A program made the translations under genes and the position numbers. Under the pieces are notes generated by a model. That model was not told the origin of the DNA. It saw only the letters and a list, made by a program, of their open reading frames with translations, and made no database searches. DNA of 43,915 nucleotides from Onthomorpha sp937906975 (lineage in GTDB: Bacteria > Bacteroidota > Bacteroidia > Bacteroidales > P3), in assembly GCA_045614605.1 (NCBI GenBank), contig JAZLDH010000010.1:1-43915 (forward strand). Reading direction: 5' to 3'. This document shows positions 16,296 to 25,400 of this stretch, piece by piece. Each line of letters begins with the position of its first letter. The stretch's first letter is position 1.

Positions 16296-17645
16296 ATGAA
16301 ACGATTTATCAATACATTAAAAAATATCTGGAATATAAAAGAACTTAGAGAAAGAATACTCTATACATTAGCCTTAGTGCTAATTTATAGAGTAGGTTCT
16401 TTTGTTGTTATTCCAGGTATAAATCCATCTGACTTGGCAGGATTGCAAGATCAGACAAAAGATGGTGTATTAGGGTTGTTAAATATGTTCTCAGGAGGAG
16501 CATTTTCTAACGCTTCAATCTTTGCATTAGGTATTATGCCGTACATCACTGCTTCAATCGTTATGCAACTATTGACAATGATAGTACCTTATTTTATCAA
16601 AATACAAAGAGAAGGTGAAAGTGGTAGAAGAAAGATAAATCAAATGACAAGATGGTTAACTATAATAGTTACCCTATTCCAATCATTTGCGTATCTTGCA
16701 AACCTAAGAAATCAAATTGGAGGCGCAACAATATATAGTATAGTAGGAACTGATAGTCCTAATTTCATCAATTGGGTATTACCAATTTCAATACTATTGA
16801 CTTGCGGAACATTGTTTGTAATGTGGCTTGGAGAAAGAATTACAGACAAGGGTATAGGTAATGGTATTTCGTTGTTAATCATGGTTGGTATCGTTGCACG
16901 TTTACCATTTGCATTATTTGCGGAATTTGCTTCACGTATGGAAGACAACGCAGGACAATTAGTAATATTATTTGTTGAACTTATAGTATTGTTAGTTGTG
17001 ATTATGTTGTGTATATTGTTAGTTCAAGGAACAAGACGAATCCCAGTACAATATGCAAAACGAATAATAGGAAACAAACAATATGGAGGAGCAAGACAAT
17101 ATGTTCCTATCAAAGTAAATGCAGCAGGTGTAATGCCTATAATATTTGCACAAGCAATAATGTTCATTCCTGTAACTTTATTTGGATTCTCTGATTCAGA
17201 AAGTATGTCAGGAATAAGAGCTGCATTATCTAACTTTGAAGGATTTTGGTACAACTTCATATTTGCAATAATGATTATATTGTTTACCTATTTCTATACA
17301 GCGGTAGCAATCAATCCAAAACAAATGTCTGATGATTTAAAGAAAAACGGAGGTTTTATACCAGGAGTAAAACCAGGTAAAAAAACTGAAGAATTTCTTG
17401 ATAACGTATTGTCAAAAATAACACTTCCAGGCTCTATATTTTTAGCTTTCGTAGCTATTTTACCAGCAATAGTAAGAATATTCGGAGTAAACTCACAATT
17501 TGCTCAATTTTACGGAGGAACTTCACTATTGATTATGGTTGGAGTAGTTCTTGATACATTGCAACAAATAGAAAGTCATTTGTTGATGAGACATTATGAC
17601 GGTTTAACCAAATCAGGAAGAATCAAAGGAAGAGGTCAAATGTAA
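16296..17645 (+). CDS. secY: Protein translocase subunit SecY
   Basis: The channel-forming subunit of the Sec translocon. The 449 residues include about ten membrane segments, the plug-region GLLNMFSGGAFSNASIFALG (about 65-84), GIMPYITASIVMQLL in TM2 and the cytosolic loop with RRIPVQYAKR, which binds SecA and ribosomes in other bacteria. Near the C-terminus is a conserved RHYDGLTK segment. The gene lies in the spc position; its product exports the signal-peptide proteins seen elsewhere in the window. Confidence 0.98.
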   Translation: MKRFINTLKNIWNIKELRERILYTLALVLIYRVGSFVVIPGINPSDLAGLQDQTKDGVLGLLNMFSGGAFSNASIFALGIMPYITASIVMQLLTMIVPYFIKIQREGESGRRKINQMTRWLTIIVTLFQSFAYLANLRNQIGGATIYSIVGTDSPNFINWVLPISILLTCGTLFVMWLGERITDKGIGNGISLLIMVGIVARLPFALFAEFASRMEDNAGQLVILFVELIVLLVVIMLCILLVQGTRRIPVQYAKRIIGNKQYGGARQYVPIKVNAAGVMPIIFAQAIMFIPVTLFGFSDSESMSGIRAALSNFEGFWYNFIFAIMIILFTYFYTAVAINPKQMSDDLKKNGGFIPGVKPGKKTEEFLDNVLSKITLPGSIFLAFVAILPAIVRIFGVNSQFAQFYGGTSLLIMVGVVLDTLQQIESHLLMRHYDGLTKSGRIKGRGQM

Positions 17646-17665
17646 TAAAATCCGAAACAATTAAA

Positions 17666-18460
17666 ATGATACAAATAAAAACAAAAGACGAAATAGAACA
17701 ACTTAGACAAAGTGCCCTAATGGTTGGGGACACTTTGGCTGAGGTTGCAAAATTTATAAAAGCAGGAGTTTCCACAAAACAATTAGATGCAATAGCAGAA
17801 GATTATATCAGAAGCAATGGTGCGATACCAGCATTTAAAGGTTATATGGGATTTCCTGCAAGTCTTTGTATTTCTATCAATGAGGAAATTGTACATGGTA
17901 TACCAGGAGACAGAATAATCAAAGATGGAGATATAGTATCAATAGATTGTGGAGTAACATATAATGGTTGGGTAGGAGATTCTGCATATACATTTGCTTT
18001 AAAAGGTGTTAAAGAAGATTGGAAACAACTCATAAAAGTAACGAAAGAATCATTATACTTAGGTATAAAAGAATGCGTGATAGGAAACCGCATAGGAGAT
18101 TTAAGTTACCAAGTACAAAACCATTGCCAAACGCATGGATATGGAGTTGTTAGAGAATTATGTGGACACGGATTAGGTAGAAATATGCACGAAGACCCAT
18201 CAGTACCTAACTATGGTAAAAGAGGTACAGGTTCTCGTTTTAGAGAAGGTATGGTAATAGCAATAGAACCTATGATAACCTTAGGTAATAGAGAAGTTGT
18301 TTTTGAGTCTGATGGTTGGACTTGTAGAACAGCAGACTATTCACCTGCAGCACACATAGAGCATGATGTTGCTATTACAGCCAATGGACCAGACATTTTA
18401 TCAAGTTTTGACTCTATCGAGAAAGCAATAAAACAAAATATAAACTTAGAAGAAATTTAA
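17666..18460 (+). CDS. map: Methionine aminopeptidase, type I
   Basis: Removes the N-terminal methionine from nascent proteins after deformylation. The 264 residues follow the type I pattern. Metal ligands are visible in IDCGVTYNGWVGDSAYTF (two Asp), GHGLGRNMHE (His), IEPM (Glu) and IEHDVAIT (Glu). A substrate histidine is in EIVHGIPG. In the Bacteroidota spc block map lies between secY and infA, as here; infA starts two bases after its stop. Confidence 0.97.
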   Translation: MIQIKTKDEIEQLRQSALMVGDTLAEVAKFIKAGVSTKQLDAIAEDYIRSNGAIPAFKGYMGFPASLCISINEEIVHGIPGDRIIKDGDIVSIDCGVTYNGWVGDSAYTFALKGVKEDWKQLIKVTKESLYLGIKECVIGNRIGDLSYQVQNHCQTHGYGVVRELCGHGLGRNMHEDPSVPNYGKRGTGSRFREGMVIAIEPMITLGNREVVFESDGWTCRTADYSPAAHIEHDVAITANGPDILSSFDSIEKAIKQNINLEEI

Positions 18461-18462
18461 TT

Positions 18463-18681
18463 ATGGCGAAACAAGCTTCCATACAATTAGATGGTACAGT
18501 ATTGGAATCATTAGGCAATGCAATGTTCAGTGTTGAATTAGAAAATGGACACGTTATCATAGCGCACATATCAGGAAAAATGCGTATGCACTACATAAAA
18601 ATATTACCTGGAGATAAAGTGCAAGTTGAGATGTCTCCATACGATTTAACAAAAGGACGTATTACATATCGACATAAATAA
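18463..18681 (+). CDS. infA: Translation initiation factor IF-1
   Basis: A 72-residue OB-fold protein that occupies the 30S A site during initiation. Typical sequence: MAKQASIQLDGTVLESLGNA, then FSVELENGHVIIAHISGKMR, then DKVQVEMSPYDLTKGRI. Full length. Confidence 0.98.
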   Translation: MAKQASIQLDGTVLESLGNAMFSVELENGHVIIAHISGKMRMHYIKILPGDKVQVEMSPYDLTKGRITYRHK

Positions 18682-18720
18682 ACTGCGAAATTATAAATAA
18701 AATAAAAATATTACCGAAAA

Positions 18721-18837
18721 ATGAAAGTTAGAACCTCAGTTAAAAAAAGATCTCCTGAATGCATAGTCGTTCGTAGAAAAGGAGTTGTCTATGTTATAAA
18801 TAAGAAAAATCCGAAATATAAACAAAGACAAGGGTAA
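18721..18837 (+). CDS. rpmJ: 50S ribosomal protein L36, zinc-free type
   Basis: A 38-codon gene between infA and rpsM. It begins MKVRTSVKKRSPECIVVRRK and ends NKKNPKYKQRQG. The family's Zn ribbon (two Cys pairs or CCCH) is missing: only the Cys of SPEC remains and the third and fourth ligands are Asn/Lys and Tyr. That C-minus form is common in Bacteroidota. Too short for ordinary ORF cut-offs. Confidence 0.96.
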   Translation: MKVRTSVKKRSPECIVVRRKGVVYVINKKNPKYKQRQG

Positions 18838-18863
18838 TTAAGTAATTAAACAAATAATAATTT

Positions 18864-19241
18864 ATGGCAAGAATTGCAGGTATAGACTTACCAAAGAACA
18901 AAAGAGGTGTAATCGGTTTGACCTATATATATGGAATAGGTAGAAGTTTAGCATCACAAATATTAGCTAAAGCTGGAATCGATGAAAATAAGAAGGTAAG
19001 TGATTGGAGTGATGACGAACAAAATGCAATCCGTACAATAATCGGAGAAGAATACAAAGTAGAAGGAGCATTACGTTCAGAAGTACAAATGAACATCAAG
19101 AGATTGATGGACATAGGATGTTACAGAGGAATACGTCATCGTAACGGATTACCATTGCGTGGACAAAGCACAAAGAACAACGCAAGAACACGTAAAGGTA
19201 AGAAGAAAACTGTTGCAAACAAGAAGAAAGCAACTAAGTAA
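18864..19241 (+). CDS. rpsM: 30S ribosomal protein S13
   Basis: S13 forms the intersubunit bridge with L5 and contacts P-site tRNA. The 125 residues include ARIAGIDLPKNKRGVIGLTY, YGIGRSLASQIL and the basic C-terminus RHRNGLPLRGQSTKNNARTR followed by a lysine-rich tail. First gene of the alpha part of the cluster. Confidence 0.98.
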   Translation: MARIAGIDLPKNKRGVIGLTYIYGIGRSLASQILAKAGIDENKKVSDWSDDEQNAIRTIIGEEYKVEGALRSEVQMNIKRLMDIGCYRGIRHRNGLPLRGQSTKNNARTRKGKKKTVANKKKATK

Positions 19242-19339
19242 TAAGTAAGTAAAAGTTGAATGCGGATTATATAAAAAAGAAAAAGTAGTAAATTAGGAGC
19301 ATTCATTAATTAATAACATTTAAATATTGTAAGAACAAT
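19242..19339 (+). promoter_or_regulatory. Structured gap before rpsK
   Basis: At 98 bases this is the longest gap within the ribosomal block. TGAATGC (19257-19263) pairs with GCATTCA (19299-19305) across an A-rich loop, and a second hairpin, TATTGT-AAGA-ACAATA (19325-19340), ends on the A of the rpsK start codon. It may modulate S11-S4-RpoA expression; this is inference. Confidence 0.35.
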
Positions 19340-19729
19340 ATGGCAAAAAATGCTAAAACAACGAAGAAAAGAGTAGTAAAAGTAGAACCAGTAGGAAAAG
19401 CGTTCATCTTTGCTTCTTTCAACAATTGTATTATTTCGTTGACAAACAATGCAGGACAAGTAATAGCTTGGTCATCTGCAGGAAAAATGGGATTTAGAGG
19501 TTCAAAAAAGAACACTCCGTACGCTTCTCAAATGGCGGCAGAAGATTGTTCAAAAGTAGCATTTGACTACGGTTTGAGAAAAGTAAAAGTATTTGTAAAA
19601 GGACCTGGAGCAGGACGTGAATCAGCGATCAGAGCAATCAATACATCAGGAATAGAAGTATTGGAAATCACTGATGTTACACCATTACCACACAATGGTT
19701 GTCGTCCTCCAAAAAGAAGAAGAGTATAA
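19340..19729 (+). CDS. rpsK: 30S ribosomal protein S11
   Basis: S11 is in the 30S platform next to the mRNA exit. The 129 residues contain FASFNNCIISLTNNAGQVIAW, FVKGPGAGRESAIRAI and VTPLPHNGCRPPKRRRV, all family signatures. Its ATG abuts a six-base-pair hairpin in the mRNA. Confidence 0.98.
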   Translation: MAKNAKTTKKRVVKVEPVGKAFIFASFNNCIISLTNNAGQVIAWSSAGKMGFRGSKKNTPYASQMAAEDCSKVAFDYGLRKVKVFVKGPGAGRESAIRAINTSGIEVLEITDVTPLPHNGCRPPKRRRV

Positions 19730-19759
19730 TAATTGTGTAAAATCTAAAAAGAAGAAATT

Positions 19760-20362
19760 ATGGCAAGATATATAGGTCCTAAAAGTAAAATATCAAGAAA
19801 ATTCAAAGAACCGATTTATGGAGCTGATAAAAACTTTGAAAAAAGAAACTATCCTCCAGGACAACACGGTATAAATAAAAGACGTGCAAAACAATCAGAA
19901 TACGGATTGCAGTTAATGGAAAAACAAAAAGCTAAATATACATACGGTATATTAGAAAAGCAATTCCGTAATTTGTTTGAAAAAGCATCTAGAAAGACAG
20001 GAATTACCGGTGAGGTGTTATTACAATTAATCGAATCAAGATTAGATAACGTTGTATATCGTTTAGGAATAGCACACACAAGAAATCAAGCGAGACAAAT
20101 GGTTTCTCACAAACATATCACAGTAAACGGACAAATTGTTAATATACCATCATATTTGTTGAAAGTTGGCGATGTTGTAGGAGTGAGAGAACGTTCAAAA
20201 TCATTAGAGATAGTTGAAGAATCATTATCATCAAGAGTAAACTATTCATGGTTAGAATGGAATGGAGAAAAGATGGAAGGAAAATTCTTGAATTATCCAG
20301 AACGTGCAGAAATTCCTGAAAACATAGCAGAACAATTAATCGTCGAATTGTATTCTAAATAA
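19760..20362 (+). CDS. rpsD: 30S ribosomal protein S4
   Basis: S4 initiates 16S folding and regulates the alpha operon in E. coli. The 200 residues begin ARYIGPKSKISRKF and include an S4 RNA-binding domain with RLDNVVYRLGIAHTRNQARQ and HKHITVNGQIVNIPSYL. The N-terminus lacks the zinc-binding cysteines found in some species. Confidence 0.98.
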   Translation: MARYIGPKSKISRKFKEPIYGADKNFEKRNYPPGQHGINKRRAKQSEYGLQLMEKQKAKYTYGILEKQFRNLFEKASRKTGITGEVLLQLIESRLDNVVYRLGIAHTRNQARQMVSHKHITVNGQIVNIPSYLLKVGDVVGVRERSKSLEIVEESLSSRVNYSWLEWNGEKMEGKFLNYPERAEIPENIAEQLIVELYSK

Positions 20363-20379
20363 GATTAAATAAAGAAAAA

Positions 20380-21372
20380 ATGGCCATATTAGCTTTTCAA
20401 CAACCTGATAAGGTTTTCATGATAGAATCAGATGAGTTCAAAGGAACATTTGAATTTCGTCCGCTTGAACCTCGATACGGAGTAACAATAGGAAACGCAT
20501 TAAGAAGAGTATTGTTATCTTCATTAGAGGGATTTGCTATCACATCAATAAGAATAGAAGGCGTTAAACACGAGTTTGACACAATTCCAGGTGTGATAGA
20601 AGACATGACAGAAATCATTCTAAACCTAAAACAACTTCGTTTCAAAAGACTAATAGAAACAGAAGACAGAGAAATAGTTAATTTCAAAATAGAAGGAAAG
20701 AATGTTTTCAAAGCAGGCGACATCAACGATAGCTTGAATTCATTTCAAATTTTGAATACCGAAGTAGAAATATGTCACATGGAGCCTTCAGTAAGCCTTT
20801 CTATTGAAATGACAATAGAAAAGGGTAGAGGATATGTGCCTGCAGAGGAAAATAAAAAATCAGACGATGTAATAGGAACGATAGCGATTGACTCAATTCA
20901 CACACCAATAAAAAATGTGAATTACACAGTTGATTCATATAGAGTTGAGCACAGAATTGACTTTGAAAAGTTGATTTTGGAAGTAACAACAGACGGATCA
21001 ATCACACCAAAAGAAGCCCTTTCAGAAGCAGCTTCAATATTGATTCAACACTTCGTACTATTCTCAGACGATCATATAACAATCCAAACAGAGCAACAAA
21101 CACTTGAGGATGAATTTGATGAAACAACACTGCACATACGTCAATTATTAAAGACAAAGCTAACAGACATGGATCTTTCAGTGAGAGCTCTAAACTGTTT
21201 GCAAACAGCAGAAGTTGAAACATTAGGTGAATTAGTATCATTCAATAAAGCAGACTTATTAAAGTTCAGAAATTTTGGAAGAAAATCTTTAAACGAATTA
21301 GAGAGTCTTGTAAGATCAAAGAACTTAGAATTTGGAATGAATGTTGCGAAGTATAAATTAGAAAAGGAGTAA
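20380..21372 (+). CDS. rpoA: RNA polymerase subunit alpha
   Basis: The alpha dimer nucleates RNA polymerase assembly. In 330 residues the N-terminal domain has FEFRPLEPRYGVTIGNALRR (about 26-45) and GVKHEFDTIPGVIEDMTEI; a linker leads to the C-terminal domain (about 255-320) with DLSVRALNCLQTAEVETLGE and FRNFGRKSLNELE, which contacts DNA UP elements and activators in other bacteria. It sits between rpsD and rplQ as is universal. Confidence 0.98.
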   Translation: MAILAFQQPDKVFMIESDEFKGTFEFRPLEPRYGVTIGNALRRVLLSSLEGFAITSIRIEGVKHEFDTIPGVIEDMTEIILNLKQLRFKRLIETEDREIVNFKIEGKNVFKAGDINDSLNSFQILNTEVEICHMEPSVSLSIEMTIEKGRGYVPAEENKKSDDVIGTIAIDSIHTPIKNVNYTVDSYRVEHRIDFEKLILEVTTDGSITPKEALSEAASILIQHFVLFSDDHITIQTEQQTLEDEFDETTLHIRQLLKTKLTDMDLSVRALNCLQTAEVETLGELVSFNKADLLKFRNFGRKSLNELESLVRSKNLEFGMNVAKYKLEKE

Positions 21373-21378
21373 CGAGAA

Positions 21379-21864
21379 ATGAGACACGGTTGTAAAGTAA
21401 ATAAATTGTCAAGAACACATGCACACAGAGCAGCAATGCTTTCAAATATGGCATCGTCGTTAATCTTGCACAAAAGAATAGAAACTACATTAGCAAAAGC
21501 AAAAGCATTAAGAGGCTATGTAGAACCATTGATAAACAGAACAAAAGCTGATTCAACACATCAAAGACGTATGGTATTTAGCTACTTACAAAACAAAGAA
21601 GCAGTTAAAGAACTATTCGGAGATGTAGCAACAAAAGTAGCAAATCGTCCAGGCGGATACACAAGAATCTTAAAACTTGGTAGAAGAATGGGAGACGGAG
21701 CAGAAATGGTAATGATGGAGCTTGTAGATTACAACGAAGCAATGTTGAAAGAAACAGCTACTAAGAAAGCCAAAACAACTCGTAGAGGTGGAAAGAAAAA
21801 AGCTACTGAAACAGTTGAAGCACCAGTTGCAGAAACAGCAGCAGAAGAACCAAAAGCAGAATAA
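21379..21864 (+). CDS. rplQ: 50S ribosomal protein L17
   Basis: L17 lies near the tunnel exit. The first 120 residues are the usual domain (MRHGCKVNKLSRTHAHRAAM, RLGRRMGDGAEMVMMELVDY-like KLGRRMGDGAEMVMMELVDY). The protein extends to 161 residues with a low-complexity tail, first lysine-rich and then Ala/Glu/Pro-rich, a common Bacteroidota extension. It is the last gene of the block. Confidence 0.97.
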   Translation: MRHGCKVNKLSRTHAHRAAMLSNMASSLILHKRIETTLAKAKALRGYVEPLINRTKADSTHQRRMVFSYLQNKEAVKELFGDVATKVANRPGGYTRILKLGRRMGDGAEMVMMELVDYNEAMLKETATKKAKTTRRGGKKKATETVEAPVAETAAEEPKAE

Positions 21865-21883
21865 TCAAACTTTGGTAAATAAT

Positions 21884-21917
21884 AAAAAAGGAGATTTCAA
21901 ACGAAGTCTCCTTTTTT
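21884..21917 (+). terminator. Intrinsic terminator of the ribosomal block
   Basis: AAAAAAGGAGATTTC pairs with GAAGTCTCCTTTTTT (one G-U) around AAAC, then the T-run. It lies 20 bases after the rplQ stop and could act on the convergent crcB transcript as well. Confidence 0.9.
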
Positions 21918-21940
21918 TATACCCATAACATAAAAATCAA

Positions 21941-22312
21941 TTATCTCACCAACCAATAACCCAAAGCCACCAAAGCAATACCAATCCCCACACTTGCCAA
22001 AACATAAAGAACAAAACTCCAAACACTACCACCTAAAAGTAACTGCAAACCCTCATTAGCGAAAGTTGAAAAAGTAGTAAACCCACCACAAAGCCCCGTT
22101 GTGAATAACAAACACCAAACATTGTTGATGCTACTATACCTATTAAACAAACCGAAAAGCAAACCAATCAACAAACACCCAAGCAAATTCACCATCAAAG
22201 TAGCCCAAGGAAACCCATGAGAGCAGTAATTCTTCATAACAATGGAGATTAAATACCTTAATACCCCACCTAAAAAGCTACCAATCCCAACAATCAAAAT
22301 ATTTCTTATCAT
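21941..22312 (-). CDS. crcB: Fluoride ion channel CrcB/Fluc
   Basis: A 123-residue, four-helix membrane protein that forms a dual-topology dimer exporting fluoride. The family signatures are clear: GSFLGGVLRYLIS (about 12-24), WATLMVNLLGC with the pore Asn, and GLCGGFTTFSTFANE with the Phe box and Na-site segment (about 75-89). It has its own promoter-like sequence upstream. No fluoride riboswitch fold was recognised in the short leader. Confidence 0.95.
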   Translation of the reverse strand: MIRNILIVGIGSFLGGVLRYLISIVMKNYCSHGFPWATLMVNLLGCLLIGLLFGLFNRYSSINNVWCLLFTTGLCGGFTTFSTFANEGLQLLLGGSVWSFVLYVLASVGIGIALVALGYWLVR

Positions 22313-22347
22313 AAAAACAAACCTTTAATTATTAAATAATCACTTTA

Positions 22348-22377
22348 CAAAAATAACACAATTAAATGAAAAACAAA
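22348..22377 (-). promoter_or_regulatory. Promoter of crcB
   Basis: On the minus strand, TTTG (22374-22377) and TATTTTTG (22348-22355) are separated by 18 bases and match the Bacteroidota -33/-7 pattern. The -33 overlaps the LRR terminator stem. Confidence 0.5.
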
Positions 22378-22408
22378 AAAGGTTCGGTTAAGTTAGCCGA
22401 ACCTTTTT
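22376..22408 (-). terminator. Terminator of the large LRR gene
   Basis: AAAAAGGTTCGG pairs perfectly with CCGAACCTTTTT around a nine-base loop. On the minus strand it lies 21 bases beyond the LRR stop codon. It is symmetrical and could work in both directions. Confidence 0.85.
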
Positions 22409-22429
22409 GTTTAATGTGAGTGATTAACT

Positions 22430-25400
22430 TTATTCCTTAATAACTTTTCGCATTATAGCTTTGTCGTTGTTGGTTAAGCGTAAGTAATACGCACCAGCAG
22501 GCAATGATTCAATGTTTATTTCTCTTGCATTAGAGAAAGTAAGAACACATCTACCTGTTTGGTCAATTACTTCTATTCTTTCTATTGTTGAAGAGAAAGT
22601 TATTTTGCTGTCAGTTGGATTTGGATAGAATGAAATCTCTGTTTGCTCAACGTCCATTAAAGAACTATTTACATCAAGAATTAAAGTAATAGTGCTATCG
22701 CAACCATTTATTGATTGAAGATTTTGAACGTAAGTACCAGCTTCACTTTCGTTGAAACCAAATTCAGAATACATTTCCCCAGCGTTGATAGTAGCAGTTA
22801 TAGTAGTATCAAAAGTAGGATAAGTAGTAACAACCAAAGTAACGATGCTATCGCAACCATTGATTGTTTGTAAAGTCTGTGTATAAGTACCAGCTTCCGA
22901 AACTTCAAATCCGTTTTCATTATAAACTTGTCCTTCGCAAATTGTTGCAACAAGTTCTGTATTGAAAGTAGGATTAACATTCAAAGTTAAAGTAACAATA
23001 CTATCACAACCGTTTACAGAAGTTAAGTTTTGTGTGTAAACACCTGCTTCGCTTACGTTAAAACCATTTTCATTGTAAACTTGACCTTGACAAATTGTTG
23101 CAGAAAGTTCTGTATTGAAAGTAGGATTAACATTTAAAGAAAGCGTAACAATACTATCGCAACCGTTTACAGAAGTTAATGTTTGCGTATAAGTTCCAGC
23201 TTCATTTACGTTAAATCCGTTTTCAGTATAAGTTTGTCCTTCGCAAATAGTTGCAGTAAGTTCTGTGTTGAAAGTAGGATTTACGTTTAAAGTAAGAGTA
23301 ACGATACTATCACAACCATTGATTGTTTGTAATGTTTGCGTATAAGTTCCTGCTTCGCTTACGTTAAATCCGTTTTCAGCGTAAACTTGTCCTTCGCATA
23401 TTGTAGCAACAAGTTCTGTATTTAAAATAGAATTAACATTTAAAGTTAAAGTTACAACGCTATCACAACCGTTTACAGTTTGGAATGTTTGTGTATAAGT
23501 ACCAGCTTCGCTAACATTAAATCCGTTTTCAGAGTATGTTGTTCCCTCACAAATATTAGCAGTGAATGAGTGTTCATAAACAACTGCTTCAAAACTTGCA
23601 GTTAAACTAGCATTATCACTAACAGTTATTGTTCTTGGGTTTTCTGTATTTCCATCGTTCCAAGCCACAAAACTAAAACAAGCATTAGGTTCAGCAGTCA
23701 ATGTAGCAGTAGAGCCATAAGTATATTCACCACCACCGCTGACAGTTCCCATAGCATCGTTTTCAACATTAGCAATAATAGTATAAGTATTTACTTCAAA
23801 GTTAGCAGTAATTATTGTATCGTTTGTAAGAACAATAGTTCTTGGATTATTTGTGTTACCGTCATTCCAACTAACAAAATGATGACCAACATTAGCCATT
23901 GCAGTAAGTGTTACTTGTGATAAATAATCAAACTCACCAGCACCAATAACACTTCCCATTGATTGATTATTTACATTTGCAATAAGTTCGTATGTATTTA
24001 TAGCAAAAGTTGCAATAAAGTTAGTGTCGCTTGTAACGGTAATAGTTCTTGGATTTGCGGTTTCTCCATCATTCCAAGCAACAAAATGATAACCATAATT
24101 AGCAACAGCAGTTAAAGTAGCAGTAGTATTTTCAACATATATACCTGCACCTTCAACACTACCCATTATTTCATTATTTACACCTGTAGTTACATTATAA
24201 GTAATAACTTCCTGTTCTTCAAATATTGCAGTTATTTCAGTATCTTCTGTCATTACAAGAGTTCTTGGATTTGCTGTTTCTCCATCACTCCAACCTTCAA
24301 AATGATAACCTTCGTTTGCAGTAGCAGTAAGAATAACAGTAGAACAATTAGTTCTTTCCATATTCACAGTTCCCCAATCGCTATTATTCACAACAAGATT
24401 TAAAGCAAAATTCAATTCTGAAATTCTTCCCATAAAGAACATATTCCAGAAAGAAGTAGGAGCAGTGTAAGCAGATAAACTACCACAAGGAACACTAACA
24501 AAAGCCATGTTAGGATAAGGGAAAACATTATTAGATGCCATTGTTGGAGGAATTGTTGATAAGCAAGTGATATTTTGTAAAAAGTTACAACCAAAAAATG
24601 CAGCTGCACCAATAGAAGTAACACTATTACCAATAGTAACAGAAGTTAAACTATTGCAAGAAGCGAACGCATCATAACCGATAGAAGTAACACTATTAGG
24701 AATAGTAACAGAAGTTAAACCACTGCAATTATAGAACGTACCCTCATCAATAGAAGTAACACTATTAGGAATAGTAACAGAAGTTAAACTACTGCAAGAA
24801 GCGAACGCATAATCTCCAATAGAAGTAACGCTATTAGGAATAGTAATAGAAGTTAAACCACTGCAATATTCAAACGCATAATATCCAATAGAAGTAACAC
24901 TATTAGGAATAGTAATAGAAGTTAAACTACTGCAATCAGCGAACGCACCATATCCAATAGAAGTAACACTATTAGGAATGTCGATAGAAGTTAAACTACT
25001 GCAATTATAGAATACACCACCTCCAATAGAAGTAACGCTATTAGGAATAGTAATAGAAGTTAAACTACTGCAATCACTGAACGCATAATCTCCAATAGAA
25101 GTAACGCTATTAGGAATAGTAACAGAAGTCAAACCACTACAACCACTAAACGCAGAATTTCCGATAGAAGTAATACTGTTAGGAATGTTAACAGAAGTTA
25201 TACTACTGCAATAACTAAACGCATCATAACTCTCAATATCACCCCAATAACCATAATAAGTACCTCCAATGGAAGTAACAGGATAAGTATTTTCTCCAAC
25301 TTCTATCGAAGAAAGAATATCAACGTGTCCGCTTCTGTTTTGTTCGCAATCATAAACCATTGCTTCTGTTGAAGCGTATGTGCTGTCTCCTATGTTAAAA

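Noticed and set aside
22313..22347. Fluoride riboswitch ahead of crcB
   Set aside because: The leader is too short and lacks the pseudoknot consensus.
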